A DNA stretch of 64,000 nt from the NCBI RefSeq assembly GCF_020184175.1, contig NC_065531.1:80198604-80262603 (forward strand), given 5' to 3'. Both the position numbers and the translations under genes were made by a program. Positions 16,101 to 31,100 of the stretch are shown here, piece after piece. The number at the start of each line of letters is the position of its first letter. Positions within the stretch are counted from its first letter, which is position 1. The notes under the pieces are model-generated. The model was not told the origin of the DNA. It saw only the letters and a list, made by a program, of their open reading frames with translations, and ran no database searches. Origin of the DNA: Aphis gossypii. Taxonomy: Eukaryota; Arthropoda; Insecta; Hemiptera; Aphididae.

Positions 16101-19100
16101 AATATTTTAAAACCAACAATAGATAATATATTTATAGTGATAACATTTAAATACGATTAGATATAATGTAAATATATTATTTAATTTTTCATACGATGAA
16201 TAAATTGATGTATTTTTTTCTCCAGCCAAGCCTTTGAATATTTTATAGGAAATAACAAGAAACATAACAGAGAATGTCATATATTTTTTTGTAACACGAA
16301 AAGAGGAAATTATTATGTTAGAGTGATTTTCTCTATTTTTGTTTTATTTTTGGACTTCACTAGTTTTTATTTTATGTGTGTACAATTTTGTATTTCTAAT
16401 AAATATAATTGTAAAATTATTTTTTATCTATTACCTACACGAAATATTATTTTATTTTAATCTTTTATTTATCGTTCATTAAGTCGTTTCTATATTTTAT
16501 TTTATATATTTAAAATTTTTAAATAAACTGACGATGCTTTTCAATCGATTTTTTATAGTATACTTTTTATTATTTAACAGTCATAATGATAATTTTATTT
16601 ATGAAATTATCAATTATCAATTCTTTTATTGTACACTCAAACTTGAGATCGTCTTTCATACATACTTTATCATCGTTTCTAATAAATTTCTAATTTTTAT
16701 CCTTCTATTATTCAGAAAAAAAATTATAATATAATAATATAATATAATATAATATTTTTTTATGAAGTAAGGCAATGACAACAAGTCAAGACAATCTTAA
16801 ACAAAATAAATATTTAAAAATATGAATATTTAATATTGAAATATTGTTAAAGAAATGTACAAGTGGTTTAAAGACTTATTAAAGTCAGCATTATTTTCAA
16901 TTTTTGGATAATTGCAAAATTTGTTCAAAAACATGTTTTAATATTTCATTAGTTGTGTCTTGTAGATTTTTCATAGATCAACATATTTTTATTTATTTAT
17001 TTTTTAATATAAATTAAGTCGGTGAGAAAAAATCTTCTTAAAAAAAAAACGGAAATAAGATTCGCCTTCATAAACTAATACTATAATAAGGCGTAATATT
17101 GATTATGAAATACCTGCGTTGTAATATGTATTAATTTAGCTACCTGCTGTTTTCAGCCTCGTTACTTATCATCATAAATTAACTAATTTTTTTTTTTTAA
17201 TTAATTCAAAGTTAAAATAATATTAGTATTTTTATTTTTAGATTTTACCTCATTTTTTGAGAAAACACAGCAAACGTTGTCTGATTTTCTTCCTCTATTG
17301 ACAGTATTCTGTTTTTTAGTTCGATAATGATGTCTGCATAATACTGTTTTTGCCTTTCTAATTGTTTTAATATATTTTTTGTATTATTTCCACAACATGA
17401 ATCCCACTACATATACATAAAAAAAAACTATAACAGTAAGTCACGCAATAGTTACTATTTTATGCAAATAATTTTAAATAATTTAATTTCCAAACGATAA
17501 TCATCAAAGTTGAAATAATTGTTTAAATATGATTAATGCATTTGGTTTGTTATAAAACAACTACTGTTAATTTGCAAATATGTATTATAAAAGTTACACA
17601 TTTTATAATTTCGTTCTTGCTATTTGAAACAAAATTCAATACAAGTATACAACTAAACAAAATAAAATATAAAATAGTATATTTTTTAAAACGGCGTGTT
17701 GTATAGGTAAAATGTATACATCCAAAACACAGTAGGTATTCAGAAATATTGCATTTATCGTTAGTAGTAATAATAATAATACTTTTATTCAAAAAGCGTA
17801 ACCTTTATGATTTTGCTGGCTTACATTTTTGTCTTGTACACTTATAAAGTTGTACATGATTTTTCTAACTCGAATGCACAAATACAGCGAAACATTTTCA
17901 GTATATGTATATAATGTCAACTATGGTTTTTAATATATAATATTTGAAAAAAAATATGAAATCGTGCATATTGTCAAAATCACAATTTTATGCTTGATGT
18001 TACATCAACTCAATATTTTTTCAGAATATAATCTACTCAGTGAAAAGTGTCAAAATACTGGTGTACTTTAATACATGTCATGCGGTAATCATGTTCAGTT
18101 GCGATGATAAGAAACCAAAGTCAAGAGCAGTGCGTGGGGTGATATAAAATTATTCGAGAAACTAAGTTACGACGGGTAAATAAAGATTTTGCCCCTAAGG
18201 CTGTCTAGAATATTTATAATTTTGATTTAGATGACCTACACTAATTATTTTACCCAATCCCGTTGACTAGGATTTCCTACCTCATTTAAAACTTTCGGAA
18301 GAGTAATGGGTTCCCGTCTCTGACAAAAATAAACGACATATCCCCGATCTTTATTTTCAACTATTCATTTAATTAAACTTTTGCAACCTTTATCGCCACA
18401 TATGAACTACCTGGGATATTGATGTGTCATGTTAAATCCCCTAATTAATATATTTTAATACATATATTGAATACACTGGTAAATATATTTATCAACTTAC
18501 TATATTATGATTGGAAAAATTATTGTTTTAAAATTCAGTGTATAATTTATTTTTATATGATGTTATTTTTATGTTGGAAATTTGTAGTGCCGAAAACATA
18601 AAAGTAAACTTTATAAATACGGTTTCGCAGTTATCAACTACGTGTACCTATATTAAAGTTATATAACAAAGTTACATTAAATTACAACTTGTTACTTGTA
18701 GTCAGTAACATAATTTTCAAGTAACATTAAAATATATGTCTCTAATATTTTTACCGTAACTTAAAGTATAATTAATACAATATAATATATATTTGAAATT
18801 TTAAAGTTAAATTAAAATTATAATTCATGATGTAATTTACAAATATTTAAATATTTTGTATAACAAACATTAATATGAAATAGGGTCTTTTTCCTAAAGA
18901 AATTCAACATAATTATTACTTATTGATTTAAAGTTTGAAAATAATTGTTTGAGTATTTGATCATACGCCTGAAATAGATATGTACATTGAACTAGGTATT
19001 TATTTTACGTTGGCTTTAGTCTTAACCTTCCATGACAGTAATATAACAAAGACAATTGTTTGTTTATTTAACTTAAATACCTTAGAAATTAATACATTAT

Positions 19101-22100
19101 CTTATTGTATAATATAAATGATTTACGATGTTGGTGTATAAATGGGTGTGTGAAAAATAATAATTATAAACATAATTATATAATTTATTATAAATTATAA
19201 TTTTGAAAGCCACTATAGATACAGGCAAATATTTATAATATATGTTGGCCTTGCGTTTTTGATATCCGTTTTTCATGTTTTTAGAACACATTTTAAGTAA
19301 TGCTTTTTTAAATAATACTAATAAATTATTCAAAAACAATAAAACAGTCAATAGACGAAAAAATATCGACACTGATACTGAATACCTAGTGAATATTGAT
19401 AATTAATAGTGAACACTGGTGTCTGGCGTAAACCGTTGTATGTAATTTTATCATTGGACGTTAAAAATCGACTACTGAAGTTCAAATATCGAAATATTCT
19501 ATAAAATTCGACAATATTATTGGCCAACCACTTAATAATTATAACAATCATAATGCTATAGAACACACGATTCTGTTCGGTAGGACTTCTTACTCTTCTT
19601 AGCTTTCCGAAGAAATAAAAATACATTAATACTGTTATATAATACTGGGATTTTTCAAGATTTAAAATGTACACTTAATTAATAATAATAATTATGACCC
19701 TTGCAGTTTTGGGTAAAAGGTCTAAGTTGCCTGGACATCCCCAACACCCTGTGTGCACGTCTATGGGTGTATAAGGACGTTCATGTGACGATGTGTAAGT
19801 GAAATCTTATATGTATATTATTTCGTATCAAAATAATATATTATAATTTGCTCTTTGATATTTATATTTGGTATCATCTATGAATATATATTAGTTATTA
19901 GTTATTCTATTTTGTAACCAATGTAATAATATATTTTAATACTAATAATCTTAAATTTTAATAAACCTAACTTACTTAATAAATTTTTCTGTTGAATCTC
20001 AAACACACTATTATATTTTAGAAGGTTCATTATTTTTCCATAAAAATAAGTAGGAGTAAAATATAAATAATATTTACTAAATTGTAAATTATAAATTTTT
20101 TTGGTTAAATGTACTAAGTTACTGTAACTATAGCTAGTAATCAGTTACAAATTTCTAAAAGTATTTTTATTCATTTTTTATTATAACTAGTTACTCAATT
20201 TCACTTTAGTTACTATTTATTACTTGTGGTTATATACAGTTAACAGAATAAAAATGTCATACTTACTTATAAAAAATAGATTGTGAGCCAGTACGCTATA
20301 GGGAAGTAAAACTTCATTTGTGAGTTGTGACAGAAAAATAAAATTGACTTTAATTTTTTAATGTAAACCAATCAAAACGTACATTAATTGCCACTACGGA
20401 ATCCCATTTACAAAAGTATCACTAAAATACGTCAGACCACATTTGAACTCGCGCATATTATATATCGAGTGCCCCAATGAAAAGGGAAGTAACTTGAATT
20501 TTATCATTTTTCACCTTTTGATGAAATCTAATAATGGGATTTTTTCTTTATTTACTACGTAAACGCGGTAGAAACTTTAATATTCCAGAGAAGTTGGAAA
20601 TCATAATATTGAAATATATTTATAATCTCCTATGATAATGTTCCATGCGAAAAAGACGTATCTTAAGTTACTTATAATTTTTAATCACTGAGGTAATGAA
20701 AGTAACTCATTTTGGTATTTTTAAAATAAATACAATGATAATTTGTTGTTAGTTTTAATGCTTATTTTATTTATAGTTTTTAATGAAAACAATGATTATA
20801 GATATTATTATTTATAAGTAATAATATAAATAATAATATGATTGATAATCTTATTAAACTCTTGACCGTTTTTACGTGTTCATTATAAAATTATTATTAA
20901 GTAATTATTACACTGCCTTCTTTTCGTTATTAAAACTTTTTTCAGTTGATTGCTGAACTTATTATTTTAAATATAATATTTGAGGATAAACCAATAGTAT
21001 TAACAATCATGGCCAACAAAAACGTGAGTAATTTGATTTTATATACATATTATTATTTTATAAACACTGGATTGAAATAAAATTAATATTAAATAGCAGT
21101 GAATAATTATTGTAGCTAAAAATAATTACTGATAATTTAATTACATTATTTGCTTTGTCGCCCTCATACCAATACAACATATTTTATAATATTATGCTGG
21201 ATTTTTTACGCGACGCTGCAGTGTAGCGTCCACAATTTCCCCCACCGTAAAATCTGTCGTTGCAGTCTAGAGACTAGAGTAACGAAATTTTTAGACGTTC
21301 CACCCTCACAAAAAATGTTTTCTTCAATAAAAATATAAAAACGTGCATTCATTTTTTTAACTTTATATTATAAATTATAAAATCGTGTAAAACTGTAAAA
21401 CGAGTTAAATTTATGTGTAATCCATACAATGTTTCTTCAAGTAAAATACCAAGAAACTATTCTAAATTCTAATTTCATTTTTTAAGTATATTGTTTGAAT
21501 TTATTGAAATATTTATTAATGATTATATACTTATTTTCGAGAAGTTATATAAAAATAATTAGCAAATTTAAACACAACTTGTATAAAACTAAAATTAATC
21601 CAGTACAATATTTAGTTTATAATAAACAGTCAATAACAATTAACAAAAAAAATTAAGACTTGGGCATTAAATTGTACTATTAAAAAATAATAACTATCAA
21701 CTGATTGGAAGTCAATCCTATTATGAATAATCTAATTACTTTTATCATATATATTTATAAGTATGACAGTATTTTTTTTATATTTCTTAAATTAAATGAT
21801 AGCATTTAGATTTTTTGTATACAGTTTATGATTTTGACTTAGACTTTTAAGCATCGACGTTTTAACAAAACGGTTTAATACTATTTTTTATTTATTTTAT
21901 TATGAAAATTTCGATTTAGAATAATTGTTTGTCTTAAACGTAAGGTTAGGTAATACCATGTATATATGTTACTTAAAATTTTTAAGTTAAAATTAATAAC
22001 ATAGTTAACTAAAGTTCATTTGGAATTGTTTTCTGAATGCAATCATTTATCATTGCTTCAAGATTTAATGACTCCTGTCTAAAGAAAAGTATATCTTACA

Positions 22101-25100
22101 AGTTTGACACTTTTTTTTTTTAATTATATCTATATTATAAATTATAGTGTATAAATACAATCGCTACGATAATATATTATGTCAACAATAAAAATATACG
22201 ATATGAGTATAATTCTGAAAGCTATATGGACAGAATGTGTACACACTACACATATAAGCTTTACTTCGGATAAACCGGAAAGATTAAGTAACTTGTATGA
22301 ACCTAAAATTATTTAAAAATTAACAACTCGTTATTTAACAAGTATGCTGTCCACCATTTTATCTTTTGATCGAAAAAATTTTTAAGTATAAATAATAAAA
22401 ATCACTATATCATCAAAATATCTCTACTAAGTGAGAATCTATTTGTAGACTGGAATGAATTAGTTGATAGTAAGCCATAAATATATTTATAAATAATATT
22501 AGTTAATACAAAAAGTATAAAATTAAAAATATAATACTTTAAATTTATATGAGTAATTTGGAATTTTTAATACTCAGACAATTTTTACAAACTATGAAAC
22601 GCTTACATTGATTGCTTTGCAGGTCTTAAAATAAATTACCATTATAGCACTTTAGACACATTGAATATTGATATATCAAACAAAGTATTGACCTCGTAAC
22701 CTTCGGAAAAATGATAGTTGCGCTGCTATGGCATTTTTTTAATTTTTAGATGCTTAGTACATAAAGTTTAATATCTCAGAAACTCGTTATTTTATTTTTG
22801 ATTCAGATAAAATAACATTTATAAATAAAAATAATCTACTTAACAATTATTAAAAGATTAAAAGAAAAGAAGGATATTTTTTTCTGATAAAAGAAGTTTG
22901 TATGGCTACAGGGCACTCATCTATAAAATCCAATAAAATCCTATAAAATCAATTTACTTTTACTAAGTATTGGGATAAGTACATATTCAGTTTAATATTA
23001 TGCTGTATATAGTCAGACTCGTATTAGGGGAACAATGGGGACATTTGCCCTGGGCGGCGGGGAACCACTGTAGCCCGGTGTTATATTTTATCAATAAAAG
23101 AAGATCTATTTATTGGTGGGGTAAATAGGGGGGGGGAGTGTAAAAATATGGTTAACCCAGGTCGAAAAATTGTAATTATGATTCTATATATAGTCTTTAC
23201 AAACTAAATATAATCTGACGGAAAATTGTTAAAAATTGTATTTAGTGTTGGGTGGGAGTAAGCACTCGCTTTTGTTCGTATAAAATACCTATATTTTGTT
23301 TGTTTTTATAAATTAATTAATGTTATTAAGTTTAAATTAATATTATTTTAAGTAGGTATGTTGCACTAATTAATAATGCGCATTGTTTAATATTTGTATT
23401 AATACAGGCAATACATTATACGCGTATGACGTACAAGTGACTTAAAACTACAATTTTTCAGTATTTGAGACCGGTGAAACGATTGACATAAAATATATAA
23501 TAATATTATGTCCTGTTTTGATTAATTGAAAAACTCGCTTAAAAAAATTATAATTTTTCAAATTTTTTGCGGTATTTTGTATTTAAGAAAATGAAAAAAA
23601 AATAATGGAAATGATTTCAAACGTGGATTTAAGTTTAAGAGTGTCAGTCACTAAAATATCTGGTGGTAAACTACGTTCGGATTAATATTAATTAATTAGA
23701 GTTTATGGATCAACCATAAGCAAGGAGTACATGTTGTAAATTTATGACATGTAAACGTATACATTTATTTGTTAAAACGAGTTGGTAACAACGTAGTTGT
23801 GGTTTACAAAATGTTTTAATTTATTAATACTATATAAAACAATCGGCTTTCTTAGTCTTTGGTAACTTGTCTTATAATTTTCAAATTTATATTTAAAAAC
23901 AGTATTACATAAAATTAACGAAGTCTTGAATATGTTTTCATGTTTTAATGCATATTGTTATTATGAAGTAATCTTCTTAAATTGTAGTGAAAAGTAAAAA
24001 GTTAGTACTTTAGTTCGGAGTAGGTTGGTCGTTTTTAATCAACGAGCCCGTGTTGTTCCGTGTTTAAAGATTGTTTAAAGTTCACACTTTAGTAGATCGT
24101 TTTTATTATTTATAGTTTTGATTCAAATATAAGTATAGGTATTGATTATTTATCTATTTCAATTCGATTGTTTACACATAATTTACATAATATATTGTTG
24201 TGTATTTAAACATTTATTGTTGTAATATTTCATCATTACTCATTAAATTAAATAAACTAAAAACTTATATATTTTATCTTAAGTGTTTAAACAGTGCATA
24301 ACTTTGTACCATGCTGTAATTAATGCTAGTTGTTATACATAATTAATGGAGATATGCATAAAAAATGTATTTTTATTATTTTTTATTATCTTTCTACCTA
24401 TTCTATATTGTCAATTATTTCGACTATGTTCCTGAATAAATTATTTATCATGGTAAATTCAAATCAATCTCTAAAAAGGAGAAAATCTATACTCATATTA
24501 TAATAATAGGCGTTATAGATGTATTGCTTTATTTAAATCGAAATTTTACCACACAATGACGGCAAAGCGCAGTATTGATAGTGAAGTCTGCATGTAACGT
24601 AAAATCATGATATATCTGTGTATTTAGGTTCGTTTTTCAATTAAACGCGTGAATGACTATTGCATGGATCAAAATAATTAATCTATAAAATTACACATTC
24701 TCTTTGAATTAGTGAACTTTAGAGAAATCACAAATGATAATTTAATATTTTGAGTTATATTTATTTATCTACAATTAAATCTGACAAAAATGATTTAAAA
24801 TCTGTAAACGAAAATTTTGATAAACTCCCAATGCTTAAGTCCACCTAATTATAGCAGATCTTTAATAATATTTTGAAGCAGTTGTTGAAATCATAATGTG
24901 TTGAGATATGTGTGAATAGAGGCTTAGGTGAAGGCGGAGATCGGCAAAGGAGAGCATTACAGGGGCTTAGTCACTCTCGAATCATTTATTTGAGATCGAA
25001 ACCTCTCCTATCCCAAAATAAAAAAAATAATTATAACTATTTTAAATGTGTATATATTTTCCGTTTGTTATTAAAAATTGTCGTGTTAATACTTTTAAAT

Positions 25101-28100
25101 AATAGAAGTAAGGCATCAATGAATCTGTTTGCTATCCAATACTTAACAAACCACCAAATATTTTTCAGAACTTCCTCCTACGGGATTAGGTATGTTATAT
25201 TAGTCGAAAAATCATGTACCATCATTTCTCAACATATGCTAGCTGGATATAATAGACAACAATGGGTAGCAAGTACAGACTATAGACTTGCGTATACCAA
25301 GTGATACCAATTACTTTCGAATAATGCAAAAACTTATTTAATAACAAAATTTTGCTTACGGATATAAAAGTAATTTATTCAGCTTAAAATGTAAAAACAA
25401 ATATAATATCAGATGTCACAATTTTATTCCTTAATAATTATTACGTTACATATTATTGTAACATATACCAAAGGGGTAAGAAAAATGTAGCGTTCAAGTA
25501 TACTAAATTTCAGTTATACTGTCTTGAACTCTTGAGTATATAATTTATTTTTAAGTTATACTCATAAATACTTCTAACTTGCCTGCAGGTTGTACACTTA
25601 TAAATACACGATATTAAACTTAAAATAAAATTATAAATTGTAATAAATTTGCTATAAAATAATTTCGTGGTTTTATAAAAACAAAACATTTATTCATATC
25701 TTAACTCAAATATTCCTACTAATGTTTTTAATAGTTTCGATTAATCATCGAATAATTCATGAAAGTATTGTGTTGTTTATTTTACGGGGGAATCGTTCAA
25801 AAAAGGAAAATCTATTATAAAATAATTTTGGGGACATTTTTCGATTTGCTGCTTCATTCGGCTCGGAATATCGTTTTTTATTATTTCAAATCAACGAGTT
25901 ATCGTAAAAATGTGATTACTATTTATTGTGAACATAAAATACAATAAAGTTGAGCGATATTCTTTAACTATTTTTGAGTTGTAATTTTAATTGGAAATAC
26001 TGAGTATTTAAACGTATAGTTTTGAAACAAAATAATTTGATATTGGTACGAATATTAATATATCTTAACTTCTCAGTATCATTTTAACAAAACAAGTATG
26101 TAGTTTAATATATTTTTGTAATTTATAAGCAAGTTTAGTTTTTTGTGTAATAGTACATTCTAAATAAATGTATAGCTTATTTAATCTCATTTTAAAAGCT
26201 ATTTACATAGTAGTTGTTTCAAAGAAAAAAAATTAACTCTTGAAACGTTACCAACGTTACGCTATGATACTACTGTATATATAATCGTATTATACACCCG
26301 TGTGCCATAAATATCGTTGAAACTTTAAGTAAGAATATAAAAATGTAAAGTTCAATAGATATTTCAGTAATAAAATTTTGAAGCAATTACCGTTCTTAAA
26401 ATGTTAAATTTACGTAATTGATATTGTCGTAAACATGTAGAAATTTATGCCTCGTTATCAAGTAGTTAACAGTTGTTTTTATTCTACTCATATATTATAG
26501 TTATTTCTGACATTCGACCCTTAGTTTTTATCAGTCATTATTTTAAGTTTGGTCGACGACTGTATAGTGTATAGCCTAATAAAATCATATTAATTCATAT
26601 ATTATTTTTAATTTGTATATAAAGGTTTTAATTTAACCATTAACGTTTTAAAAAATTTAATTTGAAAAATTAGAAAAAAAAACATATAAGTTTATTAAGT
26701 GTGTAAATCTACTTATAATTGTATGTTAGAAAGGTTTTGTTAAGTTTGATATGCTTCGTGTCGAATAAAATTTCATGGTTAAGCATTTTCCTATATGTAT
26801 AAGTTTCCTAAAATAGAATGCGATTATGTGAAAGCTAACTTTATTACTTACCAAAGAGTTAGTTTTTACCTTTATCACGATTGTTCCGTTTGTGTGTCTG
26901 ACACGATCGTGATTCATGACGATTCTAGTAATGTTACTTTTAGTTCTAATGCATTCATGTATCGCATTTTGTACGTGATGAGTGATTGCTAGTGAATCGG
27001 CTCTGAAATATTTGTATTTAATACATAAATAATATTACTATGAAAATAAAATATATTGACGCACTTAGTTTGAAGTTCAATTTCATTTATGTGATTAGAG
27101 ACACATGGTTTTTCTGATATTATATTTTGACGATACTGTGAACACATACTCTCAAATACATTCAAAAGGGATTTTATTGATTTGAATGTTACATTTTGTA
27201 TGCTCTCCAAATCTTCTATTGATAGGAATATTTTTTATTTTCAATTATAGCATTCATTTGTATATCGCTAATCGCTATCCTTGGGAATGTTGTGATAGTA
27301 TTATTATAAATTGTTTATTTTAAGACAAATATTTAAAATATAAATTTGCTTTGATCTGTGAATATTTTACTAACGTATTTTAATTTATAATTCAAAAATA
27401 TTACTTTTTTACATTAATTGAAATGGTTTTAAAAAATTAGGTTAATCAACAACAAACTAAGGTTTACGATAAAGGTATTTTATGATATTTAATATTTAAA
27501 AAAAATAAGGAAATTAAATTATGGTGAATTTCTGGTGAGAAATTATGGTTAGTAATTATAATTTTACTAACCTATAGGTATATCAAAATAATTAAATAGG
27601 TATTGTTATTGGTTGTATTAATATTTGTTAAAAGTCAATCGATTAATATAAAAATTCTAATAGAGTTTATGTCCAGATTTTAAATTGCTAAAAAAAACAA
27701 AATATTTAATATTTGTAAACTTACAAATTCAAAAAATCAGTTAGTAAATAATTTTAGATTGTTTGTTTAAAATTGTCATTATAAACCATATTGTATGTAT
27801 AATAAATATATTTGATTATTAACTAAGACTGTGATATAAATAAGGCGTGAAATAGAACCAACAGGCAACAGGAGAATTATTTTATTAAACGAGTTTTTTA
27901 AAGTAATACTGTAATTAAAAATAGAAAAGTATACAAGAAAATTATGTAATTTAAATTATCTAATTTTTATAGTGGTACTATTATACATTGTTGAGTACTG
28001 GGATATTTTTGTTGGTCATAAATAAAATAAATTCGCAATAGAAATACACAATAATGTAAGTACATTATATTTCATTTTCGTTTAGAATCTTCATTCTTCA

Positions 28101-31100
28101 TATAAAACGAGCAGTTTGTAATTTTTTTCCCTTTAATTTTGATTGCTTTTTTTCCTATCTCCCTTACATCATATTGTTTTTCATTTATTTTTTATATTAA
28201 TCTTTCTTCTTACTTAAACTAGAAAACTATAAATTATCTGACAGTACTATGAATCAGTTAGTATCGTATTTTAATTTTCATTACTATTATAAACTATTTG
28301 TATTTTTTAGATTAAGCGATTTTTAGTTGAATCCATTAATATTTATAAGACTTAAAATGTTGTCAAAAATAAAAACTGAATGATAATACTATATTATGAC
28401 AAAATTTTTAAATTTCAATAATAAACTCTTATAATATATATTTATTTAAAATATTGATAAAGAGTTGTTTATTTTAATTTGTTCGTATGCCGGTCTATTT
28501 TTTTTATGTTTTACCTACATTTTCAATATAATTCCTTCCCGAATTTTATTGTTTCAAATATTTATTTAATAGTTTAATTTTTAAGTAAATATAAATTATT
28601 ATTAGTTTAATATTAATAATACAACTACAGTAAAAATAATTTGTTGTTAAAAAGTTAAACCAAGAATAGTACAATTGGAAGTATGCGAAACGCGATTTCA
28701 CAATGGGCTGGCATGTGAATGACAGAGACCATGGGGAGACAACTGATTCTATCGCAACGTCTTTTAAAATACTAGATGGTTTAATTGGAAATGAAACTGT
28801 CAGCCACAATTATCAATAAGATTTTATGGCGTGCGATTTGATTTGGAAAAATAATCGGACGTTCGATTTGGTGATAAAAAAATAAGGCTACTATATTGAA
28901 GGCTCTTGCGTTCAAAATCCCATGGTGTCCCTCTTTTTATCGTTTTATGTTTTGATAAAAATAAAAATAATTGAGTTTTTAAGAATTATTTAGAATTTTT
29001 CAATCAATGACCATCATTTAACTTTTATAAAAATAAATATTGTATTAATTTATTTGACACTTCGTAATTTTATTTTTGACTGTAACGTGAAAATATTTAG
29101 TTCTATTAAAATTAAAAAAAGGTTATTCCAAATTAGAATAATAATAAAAAAAAACTAAATAGGTTAGCTACGTGTGTAATAAAAGCATAATACCCAATTA
29201 GTACCAAATTTCACACACATGTTCCTCGAGAATCGAGTAGTATTTATAGCTTCAAAATTAGTAAATTGATATAGATTGCTAACATAGGAATTTTGGTTTG
29301 GACTACAAGAATCGAATATTTTTTATTCACACAATATATAGGATTACCATAAGTTACAGAAACAAAAAAGTATTTTATAAAATCTAAATAATGAATACGT
29401 GTTTAACTCTTATATTCAATAACTTATCAATAGATTTTAATTGACATTTAAAAGATTATTTTTAGAAATATCATAAATGTTAAGAGAATAGTTTCAATTA
29501 TTCTCAAAAATATTCCAAGTGCTATATACAATATATGGGGTGACTGGTGGTTGACAATTTCAGTCGAAATAGTTCACAAAGCGAGGTACATAGATTACGA
29601 TTTGCCCGTGAATCGAAGTATAGTATGTTAGTTTGTATTTGTTCATATTCACCCGAGCACGCAAAGTTGGATTAAACAGCTGGCAATACTATGTACTATG
29701 TAATACTATGTACCTACTCTCAATTACGTATACAATTAATATTTAATAATATAAAAATTATATCGGAGTATAAAAATATTGCACTAGACTATAGGGTATA
29801 TTTTAGTATTGAATTATTTTCAGTCTATTTTTTTCAATTTTATAATATGATAACCAAATTATAAACATTTTAAGCAGTGGCCAAGGGTAGGGTTTTTGTA
29901 GTGACAAGGGTTTCAATTTTTGTTTATTAAGGATATATTGGCTATTATAGATTAGTTTATGATTATTATGTCTGGTGTTGTACTTATCGAAATCCAATTT
30001 TCAATAACCAAAATTATTTCATATGCTTTTGAAAATTCTATAAAACCCATATACTAATTTATAATCTTATAATTAGGTAATAGGTATACCTAAGCATTAA
30101 AATATCTTAAAATTCTTGATTTTTTTTTTTTTTTATTATTATTGTTTAATAACGAATTCAAATAGATTTTCGGTTATAAAATTTTGTTTTAGAGAAGGTA
30201 TTTTTAATATGTATGTATTGTATATGTGGAGTATAATGACATTCGTAGTGCTTTCAGCTTAAAATACTTAAGACTTCCTGGCGGAAAGCTTGAATCATAA
30301 TACACTTATATTTAATTAACTATGTTAGGTACGTCAATATACCCTTCTACTTCGGGTATCCAACTAATTATTTCATATTTATTCATCTATAAATAATGGT
30401 TTTCTGCAGTAACTATGGTAACTTTATATGGATCTAGAGGCATGATATTAGTATAGGTAATAAGCATTTAGTAGAAACTAATTTAATTCGTCCAATGTAC
30501 TCTAGGGTATATGGTAGGTATAGTAAAGAACTCAACAATGAAAAAATAACCAAAATGTTACCATTTTTTTTTAAATTTTTGTTATAAGTTATAATTTTAC
30601 AGTTTTTTGCATTGATGTAATAGCATTAGGTACAACATGATTTTATTTTAGTGTGAAAAAAATCATATTATTATCAATTATTTTTCAAGTTTTTACACTT
30701 TTTACTTTGGTCTGGAACAATTTAATAACCCGAAAATTTTGATTAACGATGACATTTTTTTTACACCAAAGCGCAACTCAGGTATTTGTGTGTAGTATAA
30801 ACCATATTTTCAATTTTATACTCCAAAGTAGATAGCATATTTTTTTGAAAATTATAGTTATATGAGTTTAATATTAAAATAATAATTTGTTATTTATAAG
30901 GGTTTTATTGTTTGGATACTCGTAGGATATTGACAGCAAAAGATACCCTTCGAATGTTTAATACACTTTTTCTATTTTAAAATGTCTATATAAAGTATAA
31001 ACAATAAATTTATTTTTTTAATATTCGATGGTTGTACACATAAATATTCAGATAGGAATTCTCCTCCGAATTTTAAACAAATATTATTGCAATTATAATA

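Noticed and set aside
17825..17864. Minus-strand 40-nt candidate exon (MYNFISVQDKN to donor GTAAGC) that would join the 17406 exon in phase 0
   Set aside because: Exon 4 (26852) already joins 17406 in phase 0 with a better donor and longer coding support; this acceptor is weak.
18243..18357. Minus-strand frame of 38 codons with protein-like composition (KDRGYVVYFCQRREP onward)
   Set aside because: No family recognised and no fitting splice sites; may be a transposon fragment but not supportable.
21009..21029. Plus-strand ATG in good context followed by a GTGAGT donor (MANKN)
   Set aside because: No following plus-strand exon; five codons are not evidence of a gene.
24912..25304. Plus-strand open frame of about 130 codons
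   Set aside because: No recognisable domain, begins at a non-ATG start and runs through A+T-rich sequence; perhaps transposon debris at its 5' end only.
28546..28809. Minus-strand open frame of 87 codons
   Set aside because: It lies opposite the plus-strand relic and has no splice or start support; openness follows from the lower A+T content there.
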